Shown here piece after piece: positions 7,836 through 13,531 of a stretch of DNA of 29,538 bases. Made by a program: the position numbers and the translations under genes. The notes under the pieces are model-generated. The model was not told where the DNA came from, did no database searches, and saw nothing but the letters and a program-made list of their open reading frames with translations. Positions within the stretch are counted from its first letter, which is position 1. Each line of letters starts with the position of its first letter. Source of the DNA: a virus. The DNA is taken from positions 1 to 29,538 of IMG/VR virus record IMGVR_UViG_3300047365_000288; one strand, written 5' to 3'.

Positions 7836-8077
7836 CTATTTGCTCTCTGATTTTTTGATTTGAATCTATCTCCAGGACTTGTCTTCCCATGTTTTGTTTT
7901 TCTACCCTTAACACGTTCTCTCCACATTTTAAATGAAGACTCTTTCATATTCGCCCTCATTATTTTTCTAACATCATTCTCTTTAAGGCCAAACTGAAAC
8001 TCGATGGCCTCAAATGGGGTTCGATCTTCCCATGCCATCTCGATAATTCTATCGATGTCTCTATCAGTCAGTTTCAC
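7832..8077 (-). CDS. DUF2805 / TIGR03643-type protein
   Basis: 81 residues. The segment RIIEMAWEDRTPFEAIEFQ followed by FGL, the LMR-like IMRANMKESSFKMWRERV and the tail GRKTKH match the small conserved DUF2805 family, found in many marine bacteria, almost along its whole length. A helix-turn-helix-like core and basic C-terminus suggest nucleic-acid binding, but no function is established. It overlaps the SHMT start by 4 bases and follows the epimerase stop by 4 bases. Confidence 0.8.
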   Translation of the reverse strand: MKLTDRDIDRIIEMAWEDRTPFEAIEFQFGLKENDVRKIMRANMKESSFKMWRERVKGRKTKHGKTSPGDRFKSKNQRANR

Positions 8078-8081
8078 TAAT

Positions 8082-8981
8082 TTATTTATCTAGTTTTCTA
8101 CTAGCTATCCATTCAATTAATCTATCCTTAGGCCTTATACCTAACTCTTTATTAGTATTATTGTCTATATGTGCGCTTTCGTTTCTCTCACCAGGTCTTT
8201 CTGGGATGAATTCCCATTCACCAAATTGTTCAGCAACCTCAATAATAGTTCTACTAGTCCCCGATCTTAAATACCATTCACCATTACCTTTTTTATATTC
8301 TGATGACTTAATTACACCATCAATAATATCATCAATATGAGTAAAGTCTCTAGTCTGAATACCTGGTTTTACCACTGTACATTTCTCACCTGCTAAATAT
8401 TGTCTTTCAAAAATACCTACAACTGTTGCATAGTCACCTGACATAATTTGACCAGGTCCATATACATTAAAGAAATAGTTAATTTGATATTCTAATCCAT
8501 ACCAATCAGCATAGTTCTTAATTAGTTCTACCATCTTGGCTTTCATCCAAGCATAAGGAGATAGGTTTTCATCTTGGCCATCGTTACCTAATTTAGAAGA
8601 TGACGCAGAGTAAATTAATTTTGCATTCCACTCTCTACATAGTTCTAAAATTCTTGGAGTACCTCCTAAGATAGAATCCGTAACCATTTGAATATCATCG
8701 AATGACTGAGCGACTCTACTATATTCACCGAGATGATAAACTGTATCAAAACTATACTTGGCTAGTAGAGTATGGGAGTTCATTGTATGGCCGTAGATAT
8801 ACTTAACTCCTGGTATATGGTTATCTCTACTTCCAGTAAAATAGTTATCTAGCGATACGATATATGCTTCTGGATAATCCTTACTAAGTCTTTTAATTAG
8901 ATTAGAACCAACAAAACCAGCTCCACCAGTAACTAAAATTGATCTATTTGTTTCTACTGTCTGGGACTTGTTGTGGCGCAT
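8082..8981 (-). CDS. NAD-dependent sugar epimerase/dehydratase (extended SDR)
   Basis: 299 residues. Dinucleotide-binding motif GGAGFVG at 19-25 after the strand SILVT; catalytic Y143-x-x-x-K147 in SPYAWMKAK, with the upstream Ser cluster (SASSS, 126-130) giving the third residue; NVYGPGQ near 170 is the usual substrate-domain marker. Family members interconvert NDP-sugars (UDP-glucose/galactose, dTDP- or GDP-sugars). The specific sugar is not readable. The start overlaps the end of the GT25 gene by 38 bases; no later in-frame ATG lies before the Rossmann strand, so the overlap appears real. Confidence 0.88.
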   Translation of the reverse strand: MRHNKSQTVETNRSILVTGGAGFVGSNLIKRLSKDYPEAYIVSLDNYFTGSRDNHIPGVKYIYGHTMNSHTLLAKYSFDTVYHLGEYSRVAQSFDDIQMVTDSILGGTPRILELCREWNAKLIYSASSSKLGNDGQDENLSPYAWMKAKMVELIKNYADWYGLEYQINYFFNVYGPGQIMSGDYATVVGIFERQYLAGEKCTVVKPGIQTRDFTHIDDIIDGVIKSSEYKKGNGEWYLRSGTSRTIIEVAEQFGEWEFIPERPGERNESAHIDNNTNKELGIRPKDRLIEWIASRKLDK

Positions 8982-9669
8982 GTGAACTTACTTTATTTGA
9001 AGAACCATCTTGATTAAACCAATCTTTCTTGGTTGCGATAGCATTAATTGTTTTAACAGGGTACATTTCATTTAAATCTGCTCTAGAATGTTGCATATAG
9101 GTTGCCATAATAAATTCATCATTAATAAATAAATTATCTTCTAATTTGTAATCAACTAGCTTTTGTGCACCTAATTTTGTTAATATGTATGCTTGCATAT
9201 TATAGTGCTTAGATGGAATACAGAAAGTATCATCTATTGAAATATCATTTTCAGGCTTAAAAACCCATCTACCTAATGTAAGATAATCCCAAGTAAATGG
9301 CCAATCACCATTAGCATTAGGTTCAGGTAAATCTAACATTCTTTTTTCTGGTAAGAAGTCTTCTTCTAAAATAAGGACTACTTCTTCATCGCCTTCTGCT
9401 ACGCGTTTCCATGCGTTAATATGACTTATGGTACATCCGATTTCACCAGGTTGGACTGGTAATTTCCAAAAAGGATTTTTGGTATCTAATTTCCAACCAT
9501 CATAAATAGTAACCCAATCAGGAACTGGTTCATTCCAACCATCGTGGCCAAATAGAATTTCAAATCCAGTTGTCCCTTCAAATTCAGCTTCCTTTAATCT
9601 TATTTTAATATCATTAACTCTATCCTGATCTGGATTTAATGCTAAAACGTAAATCTTATCAATTTTCAT
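8944..9669 (-). CDS. glycosyltransferase family 25-like
   Basis: 241 residues. The start KIDKIYVLALNPDQDR is the usual first strand, GEIGCTISHINAW (75-87) and VVLILEEDF (97-105) are the two hallmark motifs of the LPS/LOS GT25 family, the acidic LEED being the nucleotide-sugar and metal site. Predicted transfer of a hexose onto a lipooligosaccharide, glycan or protein. It lies directly upstream of the epimerase, which may make its donor. It might modify the host surface to exclude rivals, or decorate virion proteins; the sequence does not decide. Confidence 0.8.
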   Translation of the reverse strand: MKIDKIYVLALNPDQDRVNDIKIRLKEAEFEGTTGFEILFGHDGWNEPVPDWVTIYDGWKLDTKNPFWKLPVQPGEIGCTISHINAWKRVAEGDEEVVLILEEDFLPEKRMLDLPEPNANGDWPFTWDYLTLGRWVFKPENDISIDDTFCIPSKHYNMQAYILTKLGAQKLVDYKLEDNLFINDEFIMATYMQHSRADLNEMYPVKTINAIATKKDWFNQDGSSNKVSSHAPQQVPDSRNK

Positions 9670-9672
9670 TTA

Positions 9673-10203
9673 TTACTTATCGATTTTTTTAGGTTCTTCT
9701 AAATCTTTACCTCCAACTTCTTTTGGATCTTGCATCCAGGCAATATACTGGTCGATCATTCTAGATAAAGCTTCTGGTTTATCATCTTTCTTAAACTTCA
9801 CTTTAATTGAAGCCATACCGTTTGATCCAGGAGGATTATGTTTACATGGAGCGCCGTGGTCTACTTGAATAGACGCTAGATTATGTTCGTAGTTTTTCTT
9901 TCTAAATAGACCTAGTAGATCTTTCTTTATATTACTAACTTCTTTTGGATCGTCACCAAAATGCAGTCTTGCTGCAAATTCAATTTCTAATTCTTTAAGG
10001 CCGACCGAGCCATGGTCAGCAAGAATAAAGAGAGGAACAACCATCTCTTTTTCACCAACTTTAAATGTTTTTGTAATAGGACTTCCATCCTCATTGAAGT
10101 AGTTACGAATTGCATTGATATGTTGTCTCTCAGAAATACCTTGAGAAACCATAGCCGCTTCTAAGAGGCCACCAATTAATTCTTCGACATTTAATCTTGC
10201 CAT
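9673..10203 (-). CDS. DUF2589-like protein, divergent copy
   Basis: 176 residues. The N-terminus ARLNVEELIGGLLEAAMVSQ, the central VPLFILADHGSVGLKELEIEF (in two strands) and the C-terminal block SIKVKFKKDD-P-EALSRMIDQ match, in order, the DUF2589 layout seen more clearly in the next gene upstream. So the two look like old paralogues. No signal peptide or membrane segment. It has its own promoter-like TATAAATA 20 bases before the start and follows a terminator, hence separate control from its paralogue. Function unknown. Confidence 0.55.
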   Translation of the reverse strand: MARLNVEELIGGLLEAAMVSQGISERQHINAIRNYFNEDGSPITKTFKVGEKEMVVPLFILADHGSVGLKELEIEFAARLHFGDDPKEVSNIKKDLLGLFRKKNYEHNLASIQVDHGAPCKHNPPGSNGMASIKVKFKKDDKPEALSRMIDQYIAWMQDPKEVGGKDLEEPKKIDK

Positions 10204-10223
10204 GTTTATCTAACTTAAGTTGA

Positions 10224-10231
10224 TATTTATA
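10224..10231 (-). promoter_or_regulatory. T4-late-like promoter box TATAAATA
   Basis: Exact TATAAATA on the minus strand, 20 bases before the ATG at 10203 and just after the terminator of the upstream gene. The position fits the T4 late -10 element, leaving a leader of about 12 nt. In AT-rich DNA a chance match is possible. Confidence 0.45.
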
Positions 10232-10258
10232 CTTTATATTTTAAAATAGTTTCATTAC

Positions 10259-10284
10259 AAAAAAAGCCCTCATCGAGGGCTTTT
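10259..10284 (-). terminator. Rho-independent terminator of the DUF2589 gene
   Basis: Stem AAAGCCCTC / GAGGGCTTT with a 3-base ATC turn, then a T-run on the minus strand. It lies 24 bases beyond the stop of the 198-residue DUF2589 gene. The A-run on the other side would also allow action on rightward transcripts. Confidence 0.85.
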
Positions 10285-10307
10285 AAATGCTTTTTGTTAA
10301 CTCACCA

Positions 10308-10904
10308 TTACTTTGCTGCTGGAGCTACTGGAGACTTCTCAGTTGGTTGAACTGGAGTAGGATCCATCATTGATACTAATGCATCAGATAATTTCAACAT
10401 GCCTTCAGTTGGCTCTAATTGCTGTGCATGAACTTTTACGTTATACTTTGCAGAATTGTCAGTCTTTCTAGTATTCTCTTTTGAAGAAGATACTTTACCA
10501 GACATTGACGCTTTGAATTTCATACCGAACCATCCACCTGATGCAGATGCAGACATAGAAGCTGAAGAGCTTGATTTATCTGTTGCTACGTCAGAAGTTT
10601 GAACTTCCATATTAAACTCAATATCTGCACTTTGTACAGCTAAAGATGGTAGAGGAACTAACGGTAACATAGGTACTTTTGCAAAGTGTTCAGCCCAAGT
10701 CTGTTCACCAGTATCTGGGTTGGTTACAACTTTATTGATTTGTACATCTAACGCTCTAGTCTTTCCATCGATAAAAGCTACTTCGTTAATATACTGCCAA
10801 GTTACCTCGTTTAATTTTGCTTGACCCTTTGCCATTCCGACTAGAGGTGAAACGATTAGATCTTCGATTGGAAGACCTCTGAATTGATCTGCTATTCCTG
10901 CCAT
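10308..10904 (-). CDS. DUF2589-family protein
   Basis: 198 residues. The N-terminus PIEDLIVSPLVGMAKGQAKL and VTWQYINEV, the VPMLPLVPLPSLAVQSADIE strand pair, the low-complexity Ser/Ala stretch around 110-145 and the end block SAKYNVKVHAQQ-EPTEGMLKLSDAL follow the DUF2589 architecture closely. The protein is soluble with no signal. The Ser-rich middle is characteristic of the family and probably a flexible link between two beta domains. Framed by its own terminator and a promoter-like region, with a divergent paralogue next. Family members have no settled function; in a phage this could be a virion or chaperone protein. Confidence 0.8.
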   Translation of the reverse strand: MAGIADQFRGLPIEDLIVSPLVGMAKGQAKLNEVTWQYINEVAFIDGKTRALDVQINKVVTNPDTGEQTWAEHFAKVPMLPLVPLPSLAVQSADIEFNMEVQTSDVATDKSSSSASMSASASGGWFGMKFKASMSGKVSSSKENTRKTDNSAKYNVKVHAQQLEPTEGMLKLSDALVSMMDPTPVQPTEKSPVAPAAK

Positions 10905-10946
10905 TTTTGTTGAATTTGTTTAAGTTATACAGTTTATATATCTCTG

Positions 10947-10954
10947 CTAATATA
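10947..10954 (-). promoter_or_regulatory. TATATTAG -7 box before the DUF2589 gene
   Basis: TATATTAG on the minus strand, the same -7 octamer as two of the three 55-bp elements, but the rest of the element is missing. It lies 43 bases upstream of the start at 10904, in AT-rich sequence that also contains TATATAAAC nearer the gene. The call is weak. Confidence 0.3.
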
Positions 10955-10968
10955 GAAATATATTACTC

Positions 10969-11193
10969 TTATATTAGCTTTTGCTTGTTCTCTCCGAACG
11001 TAGCAATACCACTATATTCGTCTTTAATTTTCTTAATATTATTAATTGCCTTAGTTACTTCTTTCTGCATCTCTTCTGGAACTTCAAAGTTCATAACTGA
11101 CTGACACGTCGGACATTGACAAATAGGATTTTGCATTAACCATTGTAAGTCAACATGTAAAGGTGTTCTGCAAACTGGGCAAGGTAGTGGCAT
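10969..11193 (-). CDS. small zinc-ribbon protein
   Basis: 74 residues. CPVC at 5-8 and CQCPTC at 25-30 form a four-Cys zinc ribbon; a Lys/Glu-rich helix (EVPEEMQKEVTKAINNIKKI) follows. Likely a nucleic-acid- or protein-binding adapter; no family assigned. It begins 1 base after the stop of the membrane protein gene upstream, so it is part of the small-gene operon running from mgsA. Confidence 0.65.
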   Translation of the reverse strand: MPLPCPVCRTPLHVDLQWLMQNPICQCPTCQSVMNFEVPEEMQKEVTKAINNIKKIKDEYSGIATFGENKQKLI

Positions 11194-11194
11194 A

Positions 11195-11440
11195 TTATTT
11201 CCAGGGTAGCATTGTTATGCCTATTTTATTAAATATAAATTCAAAGATAATTACGAAAAGAATTCCGCCTACTATTTGCCAAGCCCAGAACTTCCAGCCA
11301 GTTAAGCCGTCTTGCCATTTACGAAATCTAGACTCTTTAGCCTTTTCATAAAGACCTAACTTAGTATTGATTTTATTTGCCCACCAACCTATATCGAATA
11401 GATTGCCAAAAGTTATTAGTATTTTTCTCAGTAGTTTCAT
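11195..11440 (-). CDS. single-pass membrane protein, 81 residues
   Basis: An amphipathic, basic N-terminus (MKLLRKILITFGNLFDIGWW) leads to a hydrophobic helix around residues 52-72 (WAWQIVGGILFVIIFEFIF). No family recognised. The first 68 bases overlap the 3' end of the zinc-finger gene upstream in another frame; there is no later ATG before the membrane segment, so either the overlap is genuine or a non-ATG start is used. Confidence 0.5.
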   Translation of the reverse strand: MKLLRKILITFGNLFDIGWWANKINTKLGLYEKAKESRFRKWQDGLTGWKFWAWQIVGGILFVIIFEFIFNKIGITMLPWK

Positions 11441-11588
11441 GGCCTATATTAGTAGTTTCTTTAATGTACTTTTCTTTATTTTCTGATTCCCACCACTCAT
11501 CAATATGTTTATCGAAGTGCCATCTGTAATCTAAGCCTGTACAGAACTCTTCTTCACACCTACTACATTTAATAATGGGTTTGCACAT
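11373..11588 (-). CDS. C2H2 zinc-finger-like microprotein
   Basis: 71 residues. CSRCEEEFCTGLDYRWHFDK-H gives Cys-x2-Cys-x12-His-x4-His, near the C2H2 finger spacing, followed by an acidic, Asn/Thr-rich tail. C2H2-like fingers are scarce in bacteria but recur in phages. The start overlaps the upstream stop as TAATG. Its 3' end overlaps the following membrane-protein gene by 68 bases. Confidence 0.55.
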   Translation of the reverse strand: MCKPIIKCSRCEEEFCTGLDYRWHFDKHIDEWWESENKEKYIKETTNIGHETTEKNTNNFWQSIRYRLVGK

Positions 11589-11740
11589 TATATTCCTTGT
11601 ACGATTGCATTGTAGATTACCAATCCAACAACCATAGCAATAACTGCTATCATAGAAATACCTGCTAAGGTCTCACTAGTTTCTACTTGTCTTCTTGATC
11701 TACCTTGCCAATCTTCTCGGTTCCAGTTTTTATCTTCCAT
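11588..11740 (-). CDS. single-pass membrane microprotein, 50 residues
   Basis: MEDKNWNREDWQGRSRRQVE, then the hydrophobic helix LAGISMIAVIAMVVGLVIYN. An upstream in-frame ATG at 11779 would add 13 residues but would overlap the zinc-ribbon gene by 28 bases; the ATG at 11740, 11 bases after that gene's stop, is the better start. The topology would be cytoplasmic N-terminus with a short C-terminal tail outside. Role unknown. Confidence 0.55.
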   Translation of the reverse strand: MEDKNWNREDWQGRSRRQVETSETLAGISMIAVIAMVVGLVIYNAIVQGI

Positions 11741-11751
11741 ATTAATTATAG

Positions 11752-11877
11752 TTAATAATTGTGTTTTGTTTCTGGGCAACAGTCTACTCGATTACACTCT
11801 TTACAAATCCAATAACTATTTCCTTGTGCTGTCATAACCTGCATTGGTATTTCGCATTTCTTACAATACTTATCCAT
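11752..11877 (-). CDS. 41-residue zinc-ribbon microprotein
   Basis: MDKYCKKCEIPMQ and WICKECNRVDCC give CxxC-x17-CxxC, a compact zinc ribbon. The start overlaps the methylglyoxal synthase stop by one base (TAATG), strong evidence for coupled translation. Too short to assign. It is a second zinc ribbon within 900 bases, not obviously related to the one at 10969 beyond the metal site. Confidence 0.65.
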   Translation of the reverse strand: MDKYCKKCEIPMQVMTAQGNSYWICKECNRVDCCPETKHNY

Positions 11878-12266
11878 TAAGTATGTATCGACCTCAGGTA
11901 TTTATACCATTTGATCAAATGCGAAGCTGTTTTATAGTTTGTTGCTAGTGGTACATTATGGACATCACATAGCCTCATTAACATAGAAATATCTACATCA
12001 TGTGCATGTTTACCTAGTGGATCTCTCATAAAAATAACCAGATCGATTTCACCTCTAGTTACCATTGCTGCAATTTCTGCATCTCCACCTAATGGCCCAC
12101 TCTGTACTGGTTCTACTTTCTTAATACCAGCTTTTTTACAATGAGAGCCAGTTGTACCCGTGGCTACAATGTGAATATCTTCCTCATTAAAGAAGGCCAA
12201 TCTCTTTGATACGAAAGCAACCATATCTGCTTTCTTGTTGTCATGCGCTATTAGTGCGATTTTCAT
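11877..12266 (-). CDS. mgsA: methylglyoxal synthase
   Basis: 129 residues against about 150 in E. coli. ALIAHDNKK (4-12), VATGTTG (34-40), SGPLGGDAEI (56-65) and FMRDPLGKHAHDVD (79-92), then LCDVHNVPLATNYKTA, cover the whole active site; Asp62 corresponds to the catalytic base and His89/Asp92 to the phosphate-site residues. The enzyme turns dihydroxyacetone phosphate into methylglyoxal plus phosphate, bypassing lower glycolysis and freeing phosphate. It heads a chain of small overlapping genes and lies 16 bases from tRNA-Pro. The family assignment is firm; a phage copy is unusual. A shift to another MGS-fold activity is possible but the key residues are kept. Confidence 0.92.
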   Translation of the reverse strand: MKIALIAHDNKKADMVAFVSKRLAFFNEEDIHIVATGTTGSHCKKAGIKKVEPVQSGPLGGDAEIAAMVTRGEIDLVIFMRDPLGKHAHDVDISMLMRLCDVHNVPLATNYKTASHLIKWYKYLRSIHT

Positions 12267-12281
12267 AAATATCTATTTTAG

Positions 12282-12356
12282 TCGGGGTGGCAGGATTCGA
12301 ACCTGCGGCCTCCACGTCCCAAACGTGGCGCGATAACCGGGCTACGCTACACCCCG
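12282..12356 (-). tRNA. tRNA-Pro(UGG)
   Basis: Acceptor CGGGGTG / CACCCCG, anticodon stem CCACG / CGTGG with loop TTTGGGA (anticodon TGG), and T arm GCAGG-TTCGAAT-CCTGC. The terminal CCA is not encoded. Its first 15 bases overlap the 3' end of the 138-residue gene, whose TAG stop lies inside the tRNA. Confidence 0.95.
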
Positions 12357-12758
12357 TTCGTGTAACTCTTTTTTCTTTTGAGGAAGATCTCCCTCTTCGA
12401 TTTGCCTTAATAAATAAAGAGAATTGCTAGTTCTAAATAACCAGTAATTCTCTCTTGATTCTATAATTTCTTGAACTGCTGTTGTCTGCCATGTAAAAAA
12501 ATCATTGAATGGCGACATCAGAAGACTTAACCCCTCTTTTGGGAATTTATGTCTTTTTTTATACGTGCGATCGTCATTAAACTCTAACCAAGTAACCTTT
12601 GCTGATATTTTTTGAAAGCCAGGTTCTTCTGGTTTTGTCAATATCCACTTAGGTTCACCTTCAGTCAGGCCAATTAATTCAGCCTGATTTCGATCAATCT
12701 TAAATTTACCATCTTCATCATAACCTAAGATGAGTTTGGGTTGACATCCGCCTATCAT
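12342..12758 (-). CDS. hypothetical protein, 138 residues, ending inside tRNA-Pro
   Basis: Not recognised. Soluble, mixed alpha/beta, rich in Glu, Lys and Trp (LGYDEDGKFKIDRNQAEL, then FFTWQTTAVQEIIESRENYW). The last five codons lie in the acceptor and D-arm region of tRNA-Pro, so an uncut transcript serves both. CATAAATA, one base off the late-like octamer, lies about 10-20 bases before the start. The frame is clean over its length and the start suits the spacing to the tRNA cluster. Confidence 0.6.
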   Translation of the reverse strand: MIGGCQPKLILGYDEDGKFKIDRNQAELIGLTEGEPKWILTKPEEPGFQKISAKVTWLEFNDDRTYKKRHKFPKEGLSLLMSPFNDFFTWQTTAVQEIIESRENYWLFRTSNSLYLLRQIEEGDLPQKKKELHERGVA

Positions 12759-12803
12759 TTATGCATTACTTTATGTAATATTTATGTGTTATAGATAAAA
12801 TCT

Positions 12804-12817
12804 GTGAATAGTTTCAC
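12804..12817 (-). terminator. weak terminator-like hairpin after the tRNA cluster
   Basis: On the minus strand GTGAA-ACTA-TTCAC is followed by AGATTTTATC. The 5-bp stem is short and the T-run interrupted, so a 3' processing signal for the adjacent tRNA-like element is as likely as termination. Confidence 0.3.
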
Positions 12818-12819
12818 GG

Positions 12820-12896
12820 TAGTCAAGGAGAGACTTGAACTCTCATGTAACCAATTACTCTTTCGACAAGGTATAAGCTTGAGGAGATACTTGACT
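12820..12896 (-). tRNA. aberrant tRNA-like element, anticodon unresolved
   Basis: A 7-bp perfect acceptor (AGTCAAG / CTTGACT) and a perfect T arm (GAGAG-TTCAAGT-CTCTC) directly joined to it, with total length 77, as in a normal tRNA. But between residues 8 and 48 I cannot draw standard D and anticodon arms: the only anticodon-like hairpin is CAAG-CTTATAC-CTTG (anticodon TAT, isoleucine), starting just 8 bases after the acceptor, followed by a second hairpin GTAA-TTGG-TTAC. It may be a D-arm-less tRNA, a decayed tRNA or a tRNA mimic. Confidence 0.5.
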
Positions 12897-12921
12897 ATAA
12901 CATTTACTTATGAATTCTCCA

Positions 12922-12989
12922 CTTGGACTCTCCTTTCGGTTGTAGGCGTGAGATTTGACGCCTCGTTGTTCGGCTTTCGCCTATCCAAG
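12922..12989 (-). ncRNA. folded spacer between the two tRNA-like elements
   Basis: In the transcript sense CTTGGAT (12989-12983) pairs with GTCCAAG (12928-12922) and encloses three small hairpins: GGC-GAAA-GCC, AGGCGT-(8)-ACGCCT, and CC-GAAA-GG. The first and third have GNRA tetraloops. TAGGCG near the 5' side can also pair with CGCCTA, giving an alternative fold. There is no T arm, so it is not a tRNA. It could be a processing structure or an independent RNA. Confidence 0.35.
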
Positions 12990-12992
12990 AGC

Positions 12993-13108
12993 TGGGGAGT
13001 AGGGGACTCGAACCCCTACTTCTGCCTAACCAACTTAATCACATCGCGTAACTAGTATGATGCTTTCAGTCTTAAGGTTGGAGCGTCGTACCGTTTGACT
13101 AACTCCCC
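12993..13108 (-). tRNA. aberrant tRNA-like element with enlarged anticodon region (116 nt)
   Basis: Acceptor GGGGAGT / ACTCCCC, D arm GTC-AAACGGTAC-GAC with the expected A14, GG and A21, and T arm AGGGG-TTCGAGT-CCCCT are all canonical. The middle is about 30-40 bases too long. The best anticodon stem is CCAAC / GTTGG, holding a 42-base loop that begins CTTAAGA (anticodon TAA if position 33 is the T). This resembles a tRNA with a small insertion in the anticodon loop. A broken, non-functional gene is the main alternative. Confidence 0.5.
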
Positions 13109-13117
13109 GTGTTTTAG

Positions 13118-13191
13118 TGAACCAGACAGGATTCGAACCTGTGACCGTCTGCTTAGAAGGCAGATGCTCTATCCAGCTGAGCTACTGGTCC
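13118..13191 (-). tRNA. tRNA-Arg(UCU)
   Basis: Acceptor GGACCAG / CTGGTTC, D arm GCTC-AGCTGGATA-GAGC, anticodon arm TCTGC-CTTCTAA-GCAGA (anticodon TCT) and T arm ACAGG-TTCGAAT-CCTGT. It reads AGA codons, frequent in AT-rich phage genes such as those here. No encoded CCA. Confidence 0.96.
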
Positions 13192-13202
13192 ATATTGTTT
13201 AG

Positions 13203-13288
13203 TACCCGAGGACGGGCTCGAACCGTCACGGACATTACTGTCCAAGGGATTTTAAGTCCCTCGTGTCTACCAATTCCACCACTCGGGC
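13203..13288 (-). tRNA. tRNA-Leu(UAA)
   Basis: Acceptor GCCCGAG / CTCGGGT, anticodon arm AGGGA-CTTAAAA-TCCCT (anticodon TAA), long class II variable arm (GGAC-AGTAAT-GTCC) and T arm GACGG-TTCGAGC-CCGTC. It reads TTA, abundant in these genes. It is the first RNA after a copy of the 55-bp promoter-like element. Confidence 0.96.
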
Positions 13289-13325
13289 ATTTGGTACTAA
13301 ATCTAGATGTCAAAGAGCCTTGTTG

Positions 13326-13380
13326 TTAATTACAGTACTAATATACGAAATTAATCTGACAATAAAAAATCTGAGGGCAA
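13326..13380 (-). promoter_or_regulatory. 55-bp promoter-like element, copy C (before the tRNA cluster)
   Basis: Minus-strand order: TGCC, 14 bases ending in a T-run, TGTCA, 9 bases, CGTATATTAG, then GTACTGTAATTAA. The same order and exact spacing recur at 15704-15758 and 15942-15996. TATATTAG is close to the Bacteroidetes TAnnTTTG -7 box. Transcription would start near 13330, about 40 bases before tRNA-Leu. Confidence 0.65.
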
Positions 13381-13530
13381 CTAATTTGTTAAATTGTTAA
13401 AGTTTTCTGCTTTGTAGTTCTTGATGCATTCTTCTTCCATCAACTCTACCATTTTAGAGTAAGAGATTTCTTCTCTGCTGAGTTTCCATTCCAACTCTCT
13501 TACAAATCCTTGCTTTAAGTATTTAGCCAT
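13381..13530 (-). CDS. 49-residue truncated duplicate of the downstream-numbered gene
   Basis: The first 39 residues (MAKYLKQGFVRELEWKLSRE and on through EECIKNY) are nearly identical to the 149-residue protein encoded just upstream in transcription, with two substitutions (Q16K, N18S). They are followed by a short unrelated tail KAENFNNLTN. The start overlaps the full-length gene's stop by 8 bases (ATGGCTAA), so coupled translation of the fragment is plausible. Its stop coincides with the start of promoter-like element C. Probably a duplication remnant that stays open; whether it is functional is unknown. Confidence 0.5.
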   Translation of the reverse strand: MAKYLKQGFVRELEWKLSREEISYSKMVELMEEECIKNYKAENFNNLTN

Positions 13531-13531
13531 T
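13413..13531. repeat. 119-bp direct repeat, copy 1
   Basis: Matches 13855-13973 at 117 of 119 positions by eye, same orientation, offset 442 bases. It holds the 5' end of the gene at 13523-13972, placed over that gene's own 3' end. The very low divergence points to a recent duplication. Confidence 0.9.

Noticed and set aside
12820-13108. Group I intron or hammerhead ribozyme explaining the odd tRNA-like span
   Set aside because: The spans are far too short for a group I core, and no CUGAnGA...GAAA hammerhead core is present on either strand.
12804-13329. Rightward frames of 83 and 70 codons across the tRNA cluster
   Set aside because: They read through tRNA genes in antisense (GFEPVTVCLEGRCSIQLSY is the usual tRNA shadow).
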